This document shows positions 33,200 to 45,115 of a stretch of 64,000 nucleotides of DNA, in pieces. Position 1 is the first letter of the stretch; each line of letters opens with the position of its first letter. Source of the stretch: Ahaetulla prasina (taxonomy: Eukaryota; Chordata; Lepidosauria; Squamata; Colubridae); assembly GCF_028640845.1 (NCBI RefSeq), contig NC_080540.1, forward strand, positions 276,597,524 through 276,661,523, read 5' to 3'. The position numbers and the translations under genes were made by a program. Under the pieces are notes generated by a model. The model saw only the letters and a list, made by a program, of their open reading frames with translations, had not been told where the DNA came from and searched no databases.

Positions 33200-33845
33200 T
33201 TGGCCAATATTTATTTATTTCATCAGGCATGTGTTAGATAACAGATATAAGTATAAACATAATTATGAATACATGAAATGGATACGAATAAAGGGAACAT
33301 TAGGACAGGGACGGTAGGCACACTGGTATGCTTATGCATGCCCCTTAAAGACCTCTTAGGAATGGGGTTAGGTCAACAGTAGACAGTCTAAGGTTAAAGT
33401 TTGGGGAGTTTGGGGAAGAAACAACAGAGTCAGGTAGTGCATTCCAAGCATGACCACTCTGTTACTGAAGTCGCATTTTCTGCAGTCAAGTTTGGATCAG
33501 TTTACATTAAGCTTGTATCTATTGTTTGCTCATGTATTGTTGTGGTTGAAGCTGAAGAAGTCATTGACAGGTAGGACATTGTAGCAGATAATTTTACGTA
33601 CAACACTTAGGTCAGACTGAAGACGGCATAGTTCTAAGTTGTCTAAGCCCAAAATTTCAAGTCTGGTGGCATAAGGTATTCTATTGCAGATAGAGGATTG
33701 AGGACTCTTCTCGTGAAATATCTCTGTATATAGATCATATATCAATATATATATATATATATATAACATATCAAGTATAGTATCTGTTCTTATCAATTTA
33801 ATATCTGATTCATCCTTTGGTAGTAAGATTAGATAATTGTACATT
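33200..33845 (-). mobile_element. LINE 3' end (same unresolved family as 5545-6118)
   Basis: The minus strand encodes a decayed C-terminus: LEILGLDNLELCRLQSDLSV and YNVLPVNDFFSFNHNNT, then a 3' UTR with gtgcctaccgtccctgtcc. The tail at 33205-33220 is A/T-rich. An (AT)n run lies near 33735-33760. Frames are broken. Confidence 0.7.
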
Positions 33846-34049
33846 AGAAGGTTGACTTGGTGCCAGGTCTTTGTTGTTTTTAATGTTTTTATCTTTTTTA
33901 GTTTTATAGTCTTAGTATGATTTTATATATTGTTTTAACTTTTGACTGGGAGCCAACCTGAGTTTGGTTAGATGATGGGTGGTTATATAAACATTTAAAA
34001 TAAATTATAAACTGCAATTATGTGGCAATAGGGTCAGCCACAAAATATA

Positions 34050-34450
34050 GGTAGTACTTGACTTATGGCCACAACTGAGATGAGAATTTCCATTCTTAAA
34101 CAAAGTGGTTGTTAAGTAAGTCGCACCCAATTTTATGACCTTTTATGCCAGAGTTCTTAAATGAATCACTGCAGATGTTAAATGAATTGTGCATTCACTA
34201 AGTGAATACAGCTTCCCTCAATGATTGCTTGTCGGAAGCTGGCTGGGAATGTCATAAAAAGTGATTACATGATCCTGGGACATTTCAATCATCCTAAATA
34301 CAAGCCAGTTGCCAAGCACCCAAATGTTGATAACATGACCATAGTGATGCTACAACAGCTGAAAATGTGAGGACCAGTTGTAAGTCACTTTTTTCAGTGC
34401 TGTTGTAACTTTGAATGGTTGCTAAACAAATAGTTGTAAGTCAAGTTTAT
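34050..34450. mobile_element. Inverted-end DNA element ('ggtagtacttgacttatgg')
   Basis: The left end tagtacttgacttatggcc and right end gttgtaagtcaagttta are roughly inverted, with TA on both sides (34048-34049 and 34451). Non-coding, with 'gttgctaaacaaatagttgt' near the right end. TA flanks fit a Tc1/mariner-like origin, not proven. Related pieces lie at 12448-12908 and 42711-43010. Confidence 0.5.
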
Positions 34451-34980
34451 TATAGTGCAAAAAGTTCTCCCCGCTTTTCAGAATGGTTAATTCCATTCTG
34501 AATACCTCTCTGCTCCAGTTAAATACCAAATTTTATTTTCTGATGATGACCATTCATTTCACATTGTTATATTTGCATTTGGCATATATTTGTATAAGTC
34601 TCATATAATGTCATTTATTAAATTTAAAAGACCTGTTTCCACTGCAACTCTGGGCAACGTACTATATTAAAACAACTTAGAAATACAGGTGAAAAAGCAA
34701 TAGGTATCTGGACAAATAACCCACCAATAAAAACAGTCACCTCACAGACCAAAGGCCATCATTTACCCACTCTGGAGAATAGCCAACTTTTAAGAACTCC
34801 TTTGAATAAACTCAAGGTGAGGGCCAATCAAATCTCTGGAGAGATATTATTTCAAATGGCAGGAACTGTGGCCGAATTGGCAATTTATTCTATAATATGA
34901 AAATTTCTTACTGACAACTAATTTCTCTGAGAACTCAACAGATCCAGTTCCATACTTCGCAAGTACTTCTTCAGTGGAAA
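34451..34980. other. Unassigned AT-rich stretch
   Basis: No gene or family recognised. Confidence 0.4.
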
Positions 34981-34992
34981 TTAACTATGGTA

Positions 34993-35356
34993 AAGGTAAA
35001 GGTAAAGGTAAAGGTTCCCCTCACACATATGTGCTAGTCGTTCCTGACTCTAGGGGGCGGTGCTCATCTCTATTTCAAAGCCGAAGAGCCAGTGCTATCC
35101 GAAGATGTCTCCGTGGTCATGTGGCCGGCATGACTAAACGCCAAAGGTGCAAGGAACGCTGTTACCTTCCCACCAAAGGTGGTCCCTATTTTTCTACTTG
35201 CATTTTGTACGTGCTTTCGAACTGCTAGGTTGGCAGAAGCTGGGACAAGTAATGGGAGCTCACCCTGTTATGCGGCATTAGGGATTCGAACCTCTGAACT
35301 GCCGACCTTCCAATCAACAAGCTCAGCTTCTTAGCCACTGAACCACCGTATCCCTG
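34993..35356 (-). mobile_element. Sauria SINE, full length
   Basis: Minus strand: tRNA-type head (ggttcagtggctaagaagc with A box; ggttcgaatccctaatgcc with B box), central catgccggccacatgaccac, and Bov-B-like 3' end gaggggaacctttacc repeated as TTTACC units. A perfect 12-bp target duplication ttaactatggta (34981-34992, 35357-35368). Internal pol III promoter boxes look preserved, so this is a relatively young copy. Confidence 0.92.
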
Positions 35357-35368
35357 TTAACTATGGTA

Positions 35369-35985
35369 CAGACTTGCATGTTTGTCCAACCACCTCATCT
35401 CAAAATGTGTTCTGGGTGCCATTTATGGCTTTTTATATTTTGTTTAGTCCAAAAAGTTGCTCGGAGCTCTTGACTTTTTAGCTTCAAGTATTACTGTCAT
35501 CTAAAGCAGGTATTAGGTTTATAGCATCAGAAATAGAGAATAACAATTTGCATTTTGCCCTAAGCCATGGTTTTTTAAACTTGGGTTTTTGCACAACTCC
35601 TAAGTGTGATATGTTAATTTCAGCCATTGCTTATTTGCATGTTATCTATCTTTCTGGGAATCACCAAAAATATATATCAGTATGAATTTTTTTTTTGCTC
35701 CCAGTGTTGATCCCCATCTTGTTCTATTCCTTCATTGTTCCCAGTCACTACAGTCACCTGATTTGCCCCAAGTTAATGGGTAATAAATATAATAGATTTT
35801 ATACATCTTGAGGGTGCTCTTGGTTGCCAGGGCGTACTGTTATTTGTGAAAATGAAGAATGTTTAAAAATCATTCTTACTGTTATAATCATTTTTATTTT
35901 ACATTCAGAAAAGTACAAGCGGGAAAAATGAAATTCTGGCAGAAGTACCATTTTTAGCAAACCCAGAATGGAATTTCTTGGATTT
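35369..35985. other. Unassigned AT-rich stretch
   Basis: No gene or family recognised. Confidence 0.4.
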
Positions 35986-35999
35986 AAGTAAAAGACCTT

Positions 36000-36206
36000 T
36001 TTTTTTCTTTTTTTCAAAAAAGTTTTATTATTCAAAAAAGTTTTATTAAATATACAATTTAAAAACATTAGACAGACATGGTGCGACTTGTCTAGTACAT
36101 ACTTTTCTAACACTTTTTCTTCTGTGTAAGATTACAATATAACATCATGAATATATATGTAATTGGAGTGTGATTGGATGTACAAAAATATATATGAATA
36201 AGCATG
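36000..36206 (-). mobile_element. Poly(A) retroinsertion (L1-type, source unknown)
   Basis: About 207 bp with an A-rich 3' tail on the minus strand and two AATAAAA signals (near 36021 and 36037). A perfect 14-bp direct repeat aagtaaaagacctt flanks it (35986-35999, 36207-36220). Target duplication length and poly(A) tail indicate L1-type priming. It could be an L1 3' UTR or a processed transcript. Confidence 0.75.
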
Positions 36207-36220
36207 AAGTAAAAGACCTT

Positions 36221-36591
36221 CTAAGTTCCATGTGAACTTAGGAGAAAAAGAATTGCTAGAGCAGCATTTCAGGGCACGAAAACAAAACTTTTAAAAGAAA
36301 CATTACTTTTTTACAAATAAGTGTGTTTCTCATTTCAAGTAGGAATTTCATCTTGCAAATTCCAGTGCAAGGGGAGCTAGTCTATCAGATGTCAAGACTT
36401 GTTGGAACAAAAATCTCCTACATTCTTTCCAGGGAGTTCTGTTTCAGAATGATTGATGATCTCTGACATCCTTTTCAGCAGTGGACAGAAGTTTGGAGAA
36501 ATACTCATGGGTGATGTTTAGTAAGTCTTCCTGCATTTATTTAATTATAACTTGGAGTATGCATTAATTCTTGACTTTTATCCAGCCATCT
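36221..36591. other. Unassigned stretch
   Basis: No gene or family recognised. Confidence 0.35.
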
Positions 36592-36599
36592 CTCTAGTG

Positions 36600-37028
36600 C
36601 AGGGATCTCCAATCTTGGCAACTTTAAGACTTGTGGACTTCAACTCCCAGAGAGCAAAGCTGGCTGAGGAACTCTGGGAACTGAAGTCCACAAGTCTTAA
36701 ATAGTGGTGAAATCATTTTTTTTTACTACCGGTTCTGTGGGCGTGGCTTGGTGGGCATGGTATGGCTTGGTGGGCTTGGCTTGGTGGGCGTGGCAGGGAA
36801 AGGATACTGCAAAATCTCCATGCCCACTCCAATCCAGGGGAAGGATACTGCAAAATCTCCATGCCCACCCCATTCTGGGGCCAGCCAGAGGTGGTATTTG
36901 CCGGTTCTCTGAACTACTCAAAATTTCCACTACCGGTTCTCCGAACTGTTCAAAATTTCCACTACCAGTTCTCCAAAACCTGCTGGATTTCACCCTGGTC
37001 TTAAAGTTGCCAAGGTTGGAGACCCCTG
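36600..37028. mobile_element. Palindromic hAT element carrying a second hAT inside
   Basis: Outer ends CAGGGATCTCCAATCTTGGC and GGTTGGAGACCCCTG, with a perfect 8-bp duplication ctctagtg (36592-36599, 37029-37036). Without the inner insertion it would be about 125 bp, the same size as the copies at 2308 and 42773. Confidence 0.92.
36702..36997. mobile_element. Inner hAT miniature element (TAGTGGTGAAATC end)
   Basis: Same family as 16652-16927 (tactaccggttctgtgggcg near the left end; ctggatttcaccctg at the right). Perfect 8-bp duplication gtcttaaa (36694-36701, 36998-37005) within the outer element's arm. Confidence 0.92.
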
Positions 37029-37036
37029 CTCTAGTG

Positions 37037-37510
37037 TTCTCAGCTTCTCTTGACTACCTGTTCCGATTCAGGCTGAAAAGAAGACAACAGATAATTCTGA
37101 TTCTGTGTTTTCTTTTTCTCCCCCCCCCACCTCATAATAGTGCTACTGTTATGTCATAAGGTAAAGTCCTGTCGTTGAGAAATTGTTGGATAATTTCTTC
37201 TTCTACCCAATTTCTCAGCCCATACATCTGATGGAGAATTTCAAAAGATCATTTGTATGCCATGGGTTGGGAAGGCAACATATTTAAATATCTGTCCATA
37301 AGATTCCTTTTCTCAAAAACCTGGTGCACAGTAATAAAGAGCGTGAAATTAATACACATGGGCAAATAATAAATGCATCAAAATAAATAATTGAGTGCAG
37401 TAAGATTTGGGGAGAGGAGGAGGAGCCATTCCCTTTACCAAGCACGCATACATTTAATAAGAAAAAAATCAGCAGAAAAGGGGGGAAATGGAAGCTGATA
37501 GGGCTAGATT
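37037..37510. other. Unassigned stretch
   Basis: No gene or family recognised. Confidence 0.35.
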
Positions 37511-37775
37511 TTTTTTTTATTTGCATTTATATCCCACCCTTCTCCGAAGACTCAGGGCGGCTTACACTATGTTAGCAATAGTCTTCATCCTATTTGTATA
37601 TTTATATACAAAGTCAACTTATTGCCCCCAACAATCTGGGTCCTCATTTTACCTACCTTATAAAGGATGGAAGGCTGAGTCAACCTTGGGCCTGGTGGGA
37701 CTTGAACTTGCAGTAATTGCAAGCAGCTGTGTTAATAACAGACTGTCTTAGCAGTCTGAGCCACAAGAGGCTCAG
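37511..37775 (-). mobile_element. tRNA-derived SINE
   Basis: Minus-strand copy of the SINE at 18742: head gagcctcttgtggctcagac, body gtaggtaaaatgaggaccca, end gccgccctgagtcttcggag, then an A/T-rich tail at 37511-37525. Confidence 0.82.
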
Positions 37776-39200
37776 ATGGTGGACAATGTCCTTTGCATGC
37801 CAAAAATCCAAGTGGTATCTTCAGGAAAAGGATGAGGTGGTTTATCAGAAGAAGGAATTCTGTGTAAGAAGAACTGTTGTGGGATACTGAGCATTACTTC
37901 TCTTCTCCACCCCCCCTAAGAATGGATATGGTTATAACATAAAGGTGTAAGTAAGGGTATTGTGCTGAAGTCCACATATGGTCCATCGCTGTCAGACTTT
38001 TGAGATAGGCAAGGCTACAAAAAGGAGCAGCAGGATTCTGTTTGTTGTTGCAGAGCACAATGTCAGAATCTTGAAGACCTGTCAGAATTTCTCTCTACAC
38101 CAATTTATACCAATCAAAATCAAGTGAAAGGAGAGGTATTCTGATTTCTTCCTCATGCATTCTTTGTTCCCAAGACTAAAGTATTTTTTTTAATGAAACT
38201 TTTTCCATCATGGTTTATTTATCCTTTCCTGATTCCCTGGGCCAGACTTACATTCCATCACAATCAAACTTCGCTTCTATAATTCTTTCTTCCGTCTTGC
38301 AGTTCTGAATCAGAAACCCCAACCAATTTTTTTTTGTTCATAATAAAAATAAGTGGCTTAAGATTAATGTAATGTAACAAATCATTTAGTCATATAGATG
38401 CACTGATCCTGCAGGGAATGTCTGTAGGTTAAATGCTATTCATGCATCGTACCATGAATTCCTTTATCTGGCAACCCTAAAATTCTCCAGAGCTGTTTTC
38501 AGTGAAACTCCCTAGAAAACCCTGGAGCAAAGGTCTGATCAATGTAGAGAAGTTTCTGTGTTCTTAGGTGCTTAGGAAAACAGCATGTTCAGAGCTAGAA
38601 GTTCATCGAATATCATAGTCAATCAAATAACTGATGATACTTCAATCATATACAGTGTAAAACAATGGGGTGTTTGGCCATGTAATTAGTTTAGTCAGCA
38701 GATGTATCAGAACAAGCTCTGTTGTGTATTTGAAATACCTGAAGTTTTTCCACTACAATGTGAAAAGAATAAATTGCAAAGAGTTATTGGCAAGATTACG
38801 GTATAGTGAAAAAACTCTGGCTATATTTTCCCCTTTTGATTATGGTTGTAGCTTTTTTTACTTCCTAAAAAAATTCCTTGATCACTATATAGGAATGTGA
38901 ATTATAATTTCAACAAGAGCAGTAATATTAAAAATATATTTATAATAGCAAATGTTGAAATAGAGATAATCTTAACTGAATTCTGTAGTAGCTTGATGGA
39001 TTGAGCCAATTCGCTGTTCCTTTTCCTAACTTAATTCATTGCTTTTTGTACAGAGAAGCATAGGTTGCCAGGGTGTCAACTGTGGCAACGTATCCTCTTG
39101 CAGAACAAGTATGTAGAAAGATCGAACCTAATCAAAATAATTGGTTCTGGTTTTGAATATTATGGCGTTCTCTGTATTAAACTTTCCATTTAATACAAAC
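37776..39200. other. Unassigned AT-rich stretch
   Basis: No gene or family recognised. Confidence 0.4.
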
Positions 39201-39331
39201 TCTATTGCAGAAAATACAACTTCAGCAACAGAGTGGTCATTGCCTGGAATGCACTACCAGACTCTGTGGTTTCTCCCCCGAACCCCCAAAACTTTAACCT
39301 AAGACTGTCCGCTGTCAATCTCACTCCATTC

Positions 39332-39667
39332 CAGAAATGGGTTTCAGCAGGTTCTCACCAGTTCTGGAGAATTGGTAGCGGAAATTTTGAGTAGTTCTGA
39401 AAACTGGTAAATACCACCTCTAACTGGCCCCGCCCCCATCTATTCTTTGCCTCCCGAGTCCCAGCTGATTGGGAGGAAATCGGGATTTTGTGGTAACCTT
39501 CCCCTGGAGTGGGGAGGGAATGGAGATTTTACATTATCCTTCCCCTGGAGTGGGGTGGGAATGGAGATTTTACAGTATCCTTCCCCTGCCACACCCACCA
39601 AGCCATGCCACGCCCACCAAGACACACCCATAGAACCGGTAGTAAAAAAAATTGAAACCTACCACTG
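39332..39667. mobile_element. hAT miniature element inside a LINE
   Basis: Ends CAGAAATGGGTTTCAGC and GAAACCTACCACTG, with a perfect 8-bp duplication ctccattc (39324-39331, 39668-39675). The interior carries two repeats of 'ccttcccctggagtggg'. Non-coding. Confidence 0.9.
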
Positions 39668-39819
39668 CTCCATTCCTAAGAGGTCTGTAAGGGGCGTGCA
39701 TAAGTGCACCAACTTGCCTACCGTCCCTATCCCAATGTTCCCTTTTATTCCTGTCCATTTCATGTATTCATAATCATGTTTTATAGTTATATATGTTACC
39801 AAGTACATGCTTGATGAAA

Positions 39820-39820
<1 letters not shown>

Positions 39821-39882
<62 letters not shown>
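39821..39882 (+). repeat. (AAAT)n microsatellite
   Basis: About 15 units forming the LINE tail. Confidence 0.95.
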
Positions 39883-39886
<4 letters not shown>

Positions 39887-40649
39887 GGTTTTTTTGAAAC
39901 ACCCCCAACTTCCAATTTCAGCTCAGTAGAATTTTCTACTAAATCATTACAACAAACTAAACAAACACCCAACTTGTCGTTATAATTAAAAATCAAAACA
40001 AAACACAGTTGATAAGCATGTTGGATGGTTATTACTTGAAAAGAAACCTGGCTGCTATAAAAATAACAGATAAATTTAAAGGCATAAGAAACTCAGGGTG
40101 GTAAAGAAAGCAATTGACGTGAGAAATAAAAACAATGTTGTCCCTTACAACTTAATCTCTGCTGTCGCTGAAAATACAGTTGATATTGCTGTCATTAATA
40201 GTGGGAGTAAACAAGTATTATTGCTCAACATCCCATGCGGCTTGAAACAAGATATTTTCCAGGCAAATAGATTGCCTTCTAATAATAGGTCTGGTTGTTG
40301 TGAGCCTCAATCTGGAAAATATGTGTATATGCAAAATCCTTAATGGGACTGATGATTCAGTAGTTATGGCTTCATATCTGAGGCTTTCCTAGGCTCCTTG
40401 TTTTCACTAGTTTTCTTCCACTCCAAGGCACTTAATGAATTAGAAGAGGAAGGTGTGAATAGAAGCGGACATTGTTGCTGCTTGAAGAAAGAAAGAAAAC
40501 ATCACACGAATGCTTCCCAAATACAATCAAATGGCACTGGCTGTTTCAGTTTCTATCGGGAGAGGCTTAGTTTCATTAATTCTGCCATTGTATCCATTTA
40601 ACACGTCTGACCATTTGTAGCATGTACCACTGTTTTCTGATCCAATCAA
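39883..40649. other. Unassigned stretch
   Basis: No gene or family recognised. Confidence 0.4.
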
Positions 40650-40872
40650 AGTGTCTGGCTTGAGTGGCAGCCCCATATAGAGCGAATTAGAGCAATCTTA
40701 TCTAGCATTGGCAGGGACACGCGTGATGGTAATCAGGCTGGTTAGAATAAGTTTTTTATTTGTGTTTTAATCTGTATTTATATGTCCTTTTTATATGCCT
40801 GTTAACCGCCCTGAATCCCTCGGGAGATAGGGCGGTATACAAATGTGATCAATAAATAAATAAATAAATAAA
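40650..40872 (+). mobile_element. L2 3' end with an apparently inverted 5' part
   Basis: 40741-40872 is a plus-strand L2 terminus (accgccctgaatccctcggg, ggcggtatacaaatg, (AAAT)n). Just upstream, 40658-40690 (ggcagccccatatagagcga) resembles the same LINE in the opposite orientation (compare gggagccccatgtagagagc at 6894). This would fit a 5' inversion. Confidence 0.55.
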
Positions 40873-42464
40873 TGGTCTTAAGTGCATTCTATTCAAGCGA
40901 AGGCTCTAATCGGCTCACCAACTAAAGTTGTGCGAAAGAGGACACAGTTTCCTCTCAAGTGCCCTATATCAGAGGTCAACAAGGCACCCAATAGGGTTGC
41001 CATTCAGCTGATGAGAAGCCAGCTGGATCCATCCGTAGCTTTTCCGTGCTTCCAATCTCTGCCATCAGTTTTTTTGGATGAAAGGGAGTCTGGAGAGATG
41101 TAAAAAGAGCGGGGTGAATAAAGTTAGGAGGAGAAACAGCAGAGAAATGACTTTGCAGAAAATCCTATGTCCTCATCACCCTGAATTTAAGATCCTCCAC
41201 TCCACAGGAAGAAAAGATAGAATTATAAACACCAAAAAGTTTCCTGAGCCATTTTCCAATTGTACCAACTTAAGGTAAGCAACTGTGGAAAATTGTATTC
41301 TTCAACATGCCATTTTATCATTTAAATTATTTTATTTAGAAACACCTACAGTGGAGTATGGTTAGTTTAATCAAATTCACTGAAATGCATAGTAATACAT
41401 ATAGATCCGCTGTAAATATATACTGTATATTCATTTCACATAACTATCTCACATTAAGATGCAAGGTTAACTTCCCAATAATAGAGAAGTTAAGGTTTTT
41501 CTCATATGGTATAGAAGACACAATCCCAAAGGCTGCATTTGTTTTTCCCACCCCAAAATATTTATTGTGCAGAATTAAATTCCTATTCCTTATTTCTAAG
41601 CTGAATGCGTCTGTTTTCTTAATTGTTTTATTCTACTGGCTTCCTGTTACTATAACCTTAAAAACTATTTTTTATTAATCTATGGGTTTCTATCGCTATG
41701 TTCCTATTCCTATTTTTGTAGCACCGTGCTTTCTGATTTCAACTATTTCTCAGCTTTTAAATCTTCCTGTTTTTTCCTTCAGCTCTTGTAGCCAATCTCA
41801 GTCCGTGTGCATGCATGCAAAAACCCTCTCTCGCTCTTCTATAGACGTGCAAATGGCCTTTTCTCTTCGTGCAAATGGCTTTTTCTCTTCTCCCCTCCCC
41901 ACCCGCAGCGTTCACAGCTCCAGCTGTTTCTGGAGTTGATTTGTGGAGCTCTGCCTTGAGGCTGCTGCAGGCGGTAGGCTTCGGTTTTTGATTTGCAGGC
42001 TTCCTTGGGCCTGCAAACTCTTGGCCGGTGTCTTTTCCTCCACCGTCTCATCGGCTCTGCTTCTCAGTCATTCTCACATTTCCACATAATGAAGTTGTCT
42101 CTTGCGCTGCTCTAAGAGTGCCACTGAGGTGCTTATCTTTAAAGTGAAGATTTCTGTTTCTCACATTTTTCTGCTTTGACTCTTTTCTTGATGCACCACA
42201 CCCAGGCTTGCATTCGGTTCCTTTTTTTCTAAAACAAACCCTTGGGTGGGACTGTTTTAATTCTCCTTCCCAGGCAGTACAAAAACTCTGGATCCCAGAA
42301 GGGAAAAAGTGCTTGCGCACCGCACTCCGATAGTTGGTTCACTCTACCAGGGCCTTAATTATATTGTAATAAATCACGTAAATGGGTATTACTTAACACC
42401 TTCAAGGCCTTATTTCTTGATCAGTGAGAAAAGTGTGCTTCCCAGTTGCTCAGATACCTTCGGG

Positions 42465-42470
<6 letters not shown>
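40873..42470. other. Unassigned stretch
   Basis: No gene recognised. Open frames at 41839-42320 lack homology that I can name. A short 'gtgcaaatgg' tandem repeat lies near 41847-41880. Confidence 0.4.
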
Positions 42471-43010
<540 letters not shown>

Positions 43011-43134
43011 TCCATAAAATGTTTTATGTCATTTCTATGATTATGTCAATATATAAATGATGCAAATCTCGTGATATATGTTAGTTTACTTCTTTTATGT
43101 AATTATCATATATTATGTAATTATCCACCCACCC

Positions 43135-43203
43135 ACCCCAAAAATAAGACCTGGTGCCTTTTTTGGTGGCAAAAAAATATATAAGACTGTCTTATTTTTG
43201 GGA
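43135..43203. repeat. Hairpin with 'aaaaataagac' stem
   Basis: ccccaaaaataagac and gtcttatttttggg pair around a loop of about 40 bases. Probably a short relic of an inverted-end DNA element. Confidence 0.55.
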
Positions 43204-43653
43204 GGAAAATGGGTACGTATTTTTACATAAATAAAAATCTCTGTCCATATTGCATACTAGAGCAATTGTGTGTCCCTATGTATCTATCTGTGCGTATAGC
43301 TTTTCCTATTCTTTTTTTTTTTTGCAGGGCGTAATAATTTATAGAAAGAAAAATGGGTGTTACTTAGTAAAAAACTACAGAGAATAATACCATCCCGTGT
43401 TTTCCAATTTATTGCCAAACAATGGCTTGCATTTAGGTTACAGTAATCCTTTGTTGGATCCACATAATACCCTAGAAAAATTGATTTATTTCAAATGCTG
43501 AGCAACTTTATTTAACTGCCGTTAAGATGCTCACAGAATCCAAAACTCTGTTTTTAGTCTCCCAAAATTAGAACTTGTTTCTCATGTTTACACCTAGACA
43601 CCTTTTCCCAAAGTTTCCTTATTCCAGAAAAGACTCACCTGATGTCAGACAAT
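43204..43653. other. Unassigned stretch
   Basis: No gene or family recognised. Confidence 0.35.
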
Positions 43654-43664
43654 TACCGTATATA

Positions 43665-43733
43665 CTCGAGTATAAGCCGAGTTTTTCAGCACGTTTTTTG
43701 TGCTGAAAAACGTCCCCTCGGCTTATACTCGAG
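43665..43733. repeat. Subterminal hairpin of the inverted-end element
   Basis: ctcgagtataagccga pairs with tcggcttatactcgag, and inside it gtttttcagcac pairs with gtgctgaaaaac. A nearly complete foldback. Confidence 0.9.
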
Positions 43734-44386
43734 TCTACGTCTTCGGGAACCCCGCACAGGAGGGGGTACCGACCGGACTCCCATGGGAGGGACGGGGAGC
43801 GGGCCCGCCGAGGTCTCGCGGGATTTGTCGCCCCCAGGCCGGCCCCCATTCCCGTGTCTGGTGGGCGGACGGCGCAAACTTGGCGGGCTGTGCATTGGCG
43901 CGGGGAAGCCCTGGTGGTGCAGTGTTCCCGTTCGCCCTGGCCTCCGTCCTCCGATCTCCTGCGCTGGGAGGCGGCGGCGAGCCAGCGAGCAACCGGGCAC
44001 CGCGGACTTTGGCAAGGAGGAAGGTGGGAGGAAGCGGAGCTGCCGGCTGTGGGGGTTGAGGCGTGCAAGAGGAGTGGCGTGGAAGGCCTTTTTGTGTGTG
44101 TGCGTGTGTGTGCGCGCCTGTGTGCCTAGGGAGGAAGCGGAGCTGCCGGCTGTGTGGGGGTTGAGGCGTGCAAGAGGCGCGCCTCCTCCTCTTCCTCACG
44201 CTCGCTCCTCTTGCACGCCTCAACCCCACCATCCCCACCCTCTCCAGCGTGAAGGTCACCTCCTCCCTCTTCCAGGCGGCGGCGGCGGCGGCTCGGCTCC
44301 GGCTCAGCGGGCGCCACAGCCGGCAGCTCCGCTTCCCTCCCACTGGTCCCAGTCCAGCCGAGCGGTGGCGACATGCGGCGCGCTCC

Positions 44387-44558
44387 GCTTTCACCGTTCG
44401 GCTGGATTGGGACCGGCAACAGGTCGCGGCGGGCGGGGAGCCGCCAGCCTTCTCGGCTGAGGAGGAGGTTTCCCGAGCGGTGGCGTCGGCCGAGAAGGCT
44501 GGCGGCTCCCCGCCCGCCGCGGACCCAAGCGGTCCCAATCCAGCCGAACGGTGAAAGC
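44387..44558. repeat. Internal hairpin, first copy
   Basis: Long stem: gctttcaccgttcggctgga at 44387 pairs with its complement ending at 44558. The innermost 18-bp stem gccgccagccttctcggc (44440-44457) pairs perfectly with 44489-44506. The loop is ggaggaggtttcccgagcgg-like sequence. Confidence 0.88.
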
Positions 44559-44957
44559 GGGCGGCGCCGGCATGTCGCCACCGCTCGCTGGACTGGGACC
44601 GGTGGGAGGCGGAGCTGCCGGCTGTGGGGGTTGAGGCGTGCAAGAGGGTGGCGTGGAAGGCCTTTTTGTGTGTGTGTGTGTGCGCGCCTGTGTGCCCTAG
44701 GGAGGAAGCGGAGCTGCCGGCTGTGTGGGGGTTGAGGCGTGCAAGAGGCGCGCCTCCTCCTCTTCCTCCACGCTCGCTCCTCTTGCCGCCTCAACCCCAC
44801 CATCCCCACCCTCTCCAGCGTGAAGGTCACCTCCTCCCTCTTCCAGGCGGCGGCGGCGGCGGCGGCTCCGGCTCCGGCGGGCGCCACAGCCGGCAGCTCC
44901 GCTTCCTCCCACTGGTCCCAGTCAGCGAGCGGTGAAAGCGACATGCGGCGCCGCTCC

Positions 44958-45115
44958 GCTTTCACCGTTCGGCTGGATTGGGACCGGCAACAGGTCGCGG
45001 CGGGCGGGGAGCCGCCAGCCTTCTCGGCTGAGGAGGAGGTTTCCCGAGCGGTGGCGTCGGCCGAGAAGGCTGGCGGCTCCCCGCCCGCCGCGGACCCAAG
45101 CGGTCCCAATCCAGC
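44958..45115. repeat. Internal hairpin, second copy
   Basis: Same hairpin about 571 bp downstream, with the identical inner stem. The outer part of the right stem has diverged (ccaatccagcgagcggtgg). Confidence 0.85.

Larger units (their letters stand above)
39205..39882 (+). mobile_element. LINE 3' end (unresolved family) split by a hAT element
   Basis: 39205-39331 encodes NRVVIAWNALPDSVVS and the following residues of the C-terminus. It resumes at 39668 (cctaagaggtctgtaagggg) with the 3' UTR and finishes in (AAAT)n. Removing 39332-39667 and one target copy restores a layout like the copy at 47380-47815. Confidence 0.8.

Noticed and set aside
41839..42320. Basic, Lys/Arg-rich frames that could look like a nuclear protein exon.
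   Set aside because: Short and without recognisable motif. I cannot support a gene.
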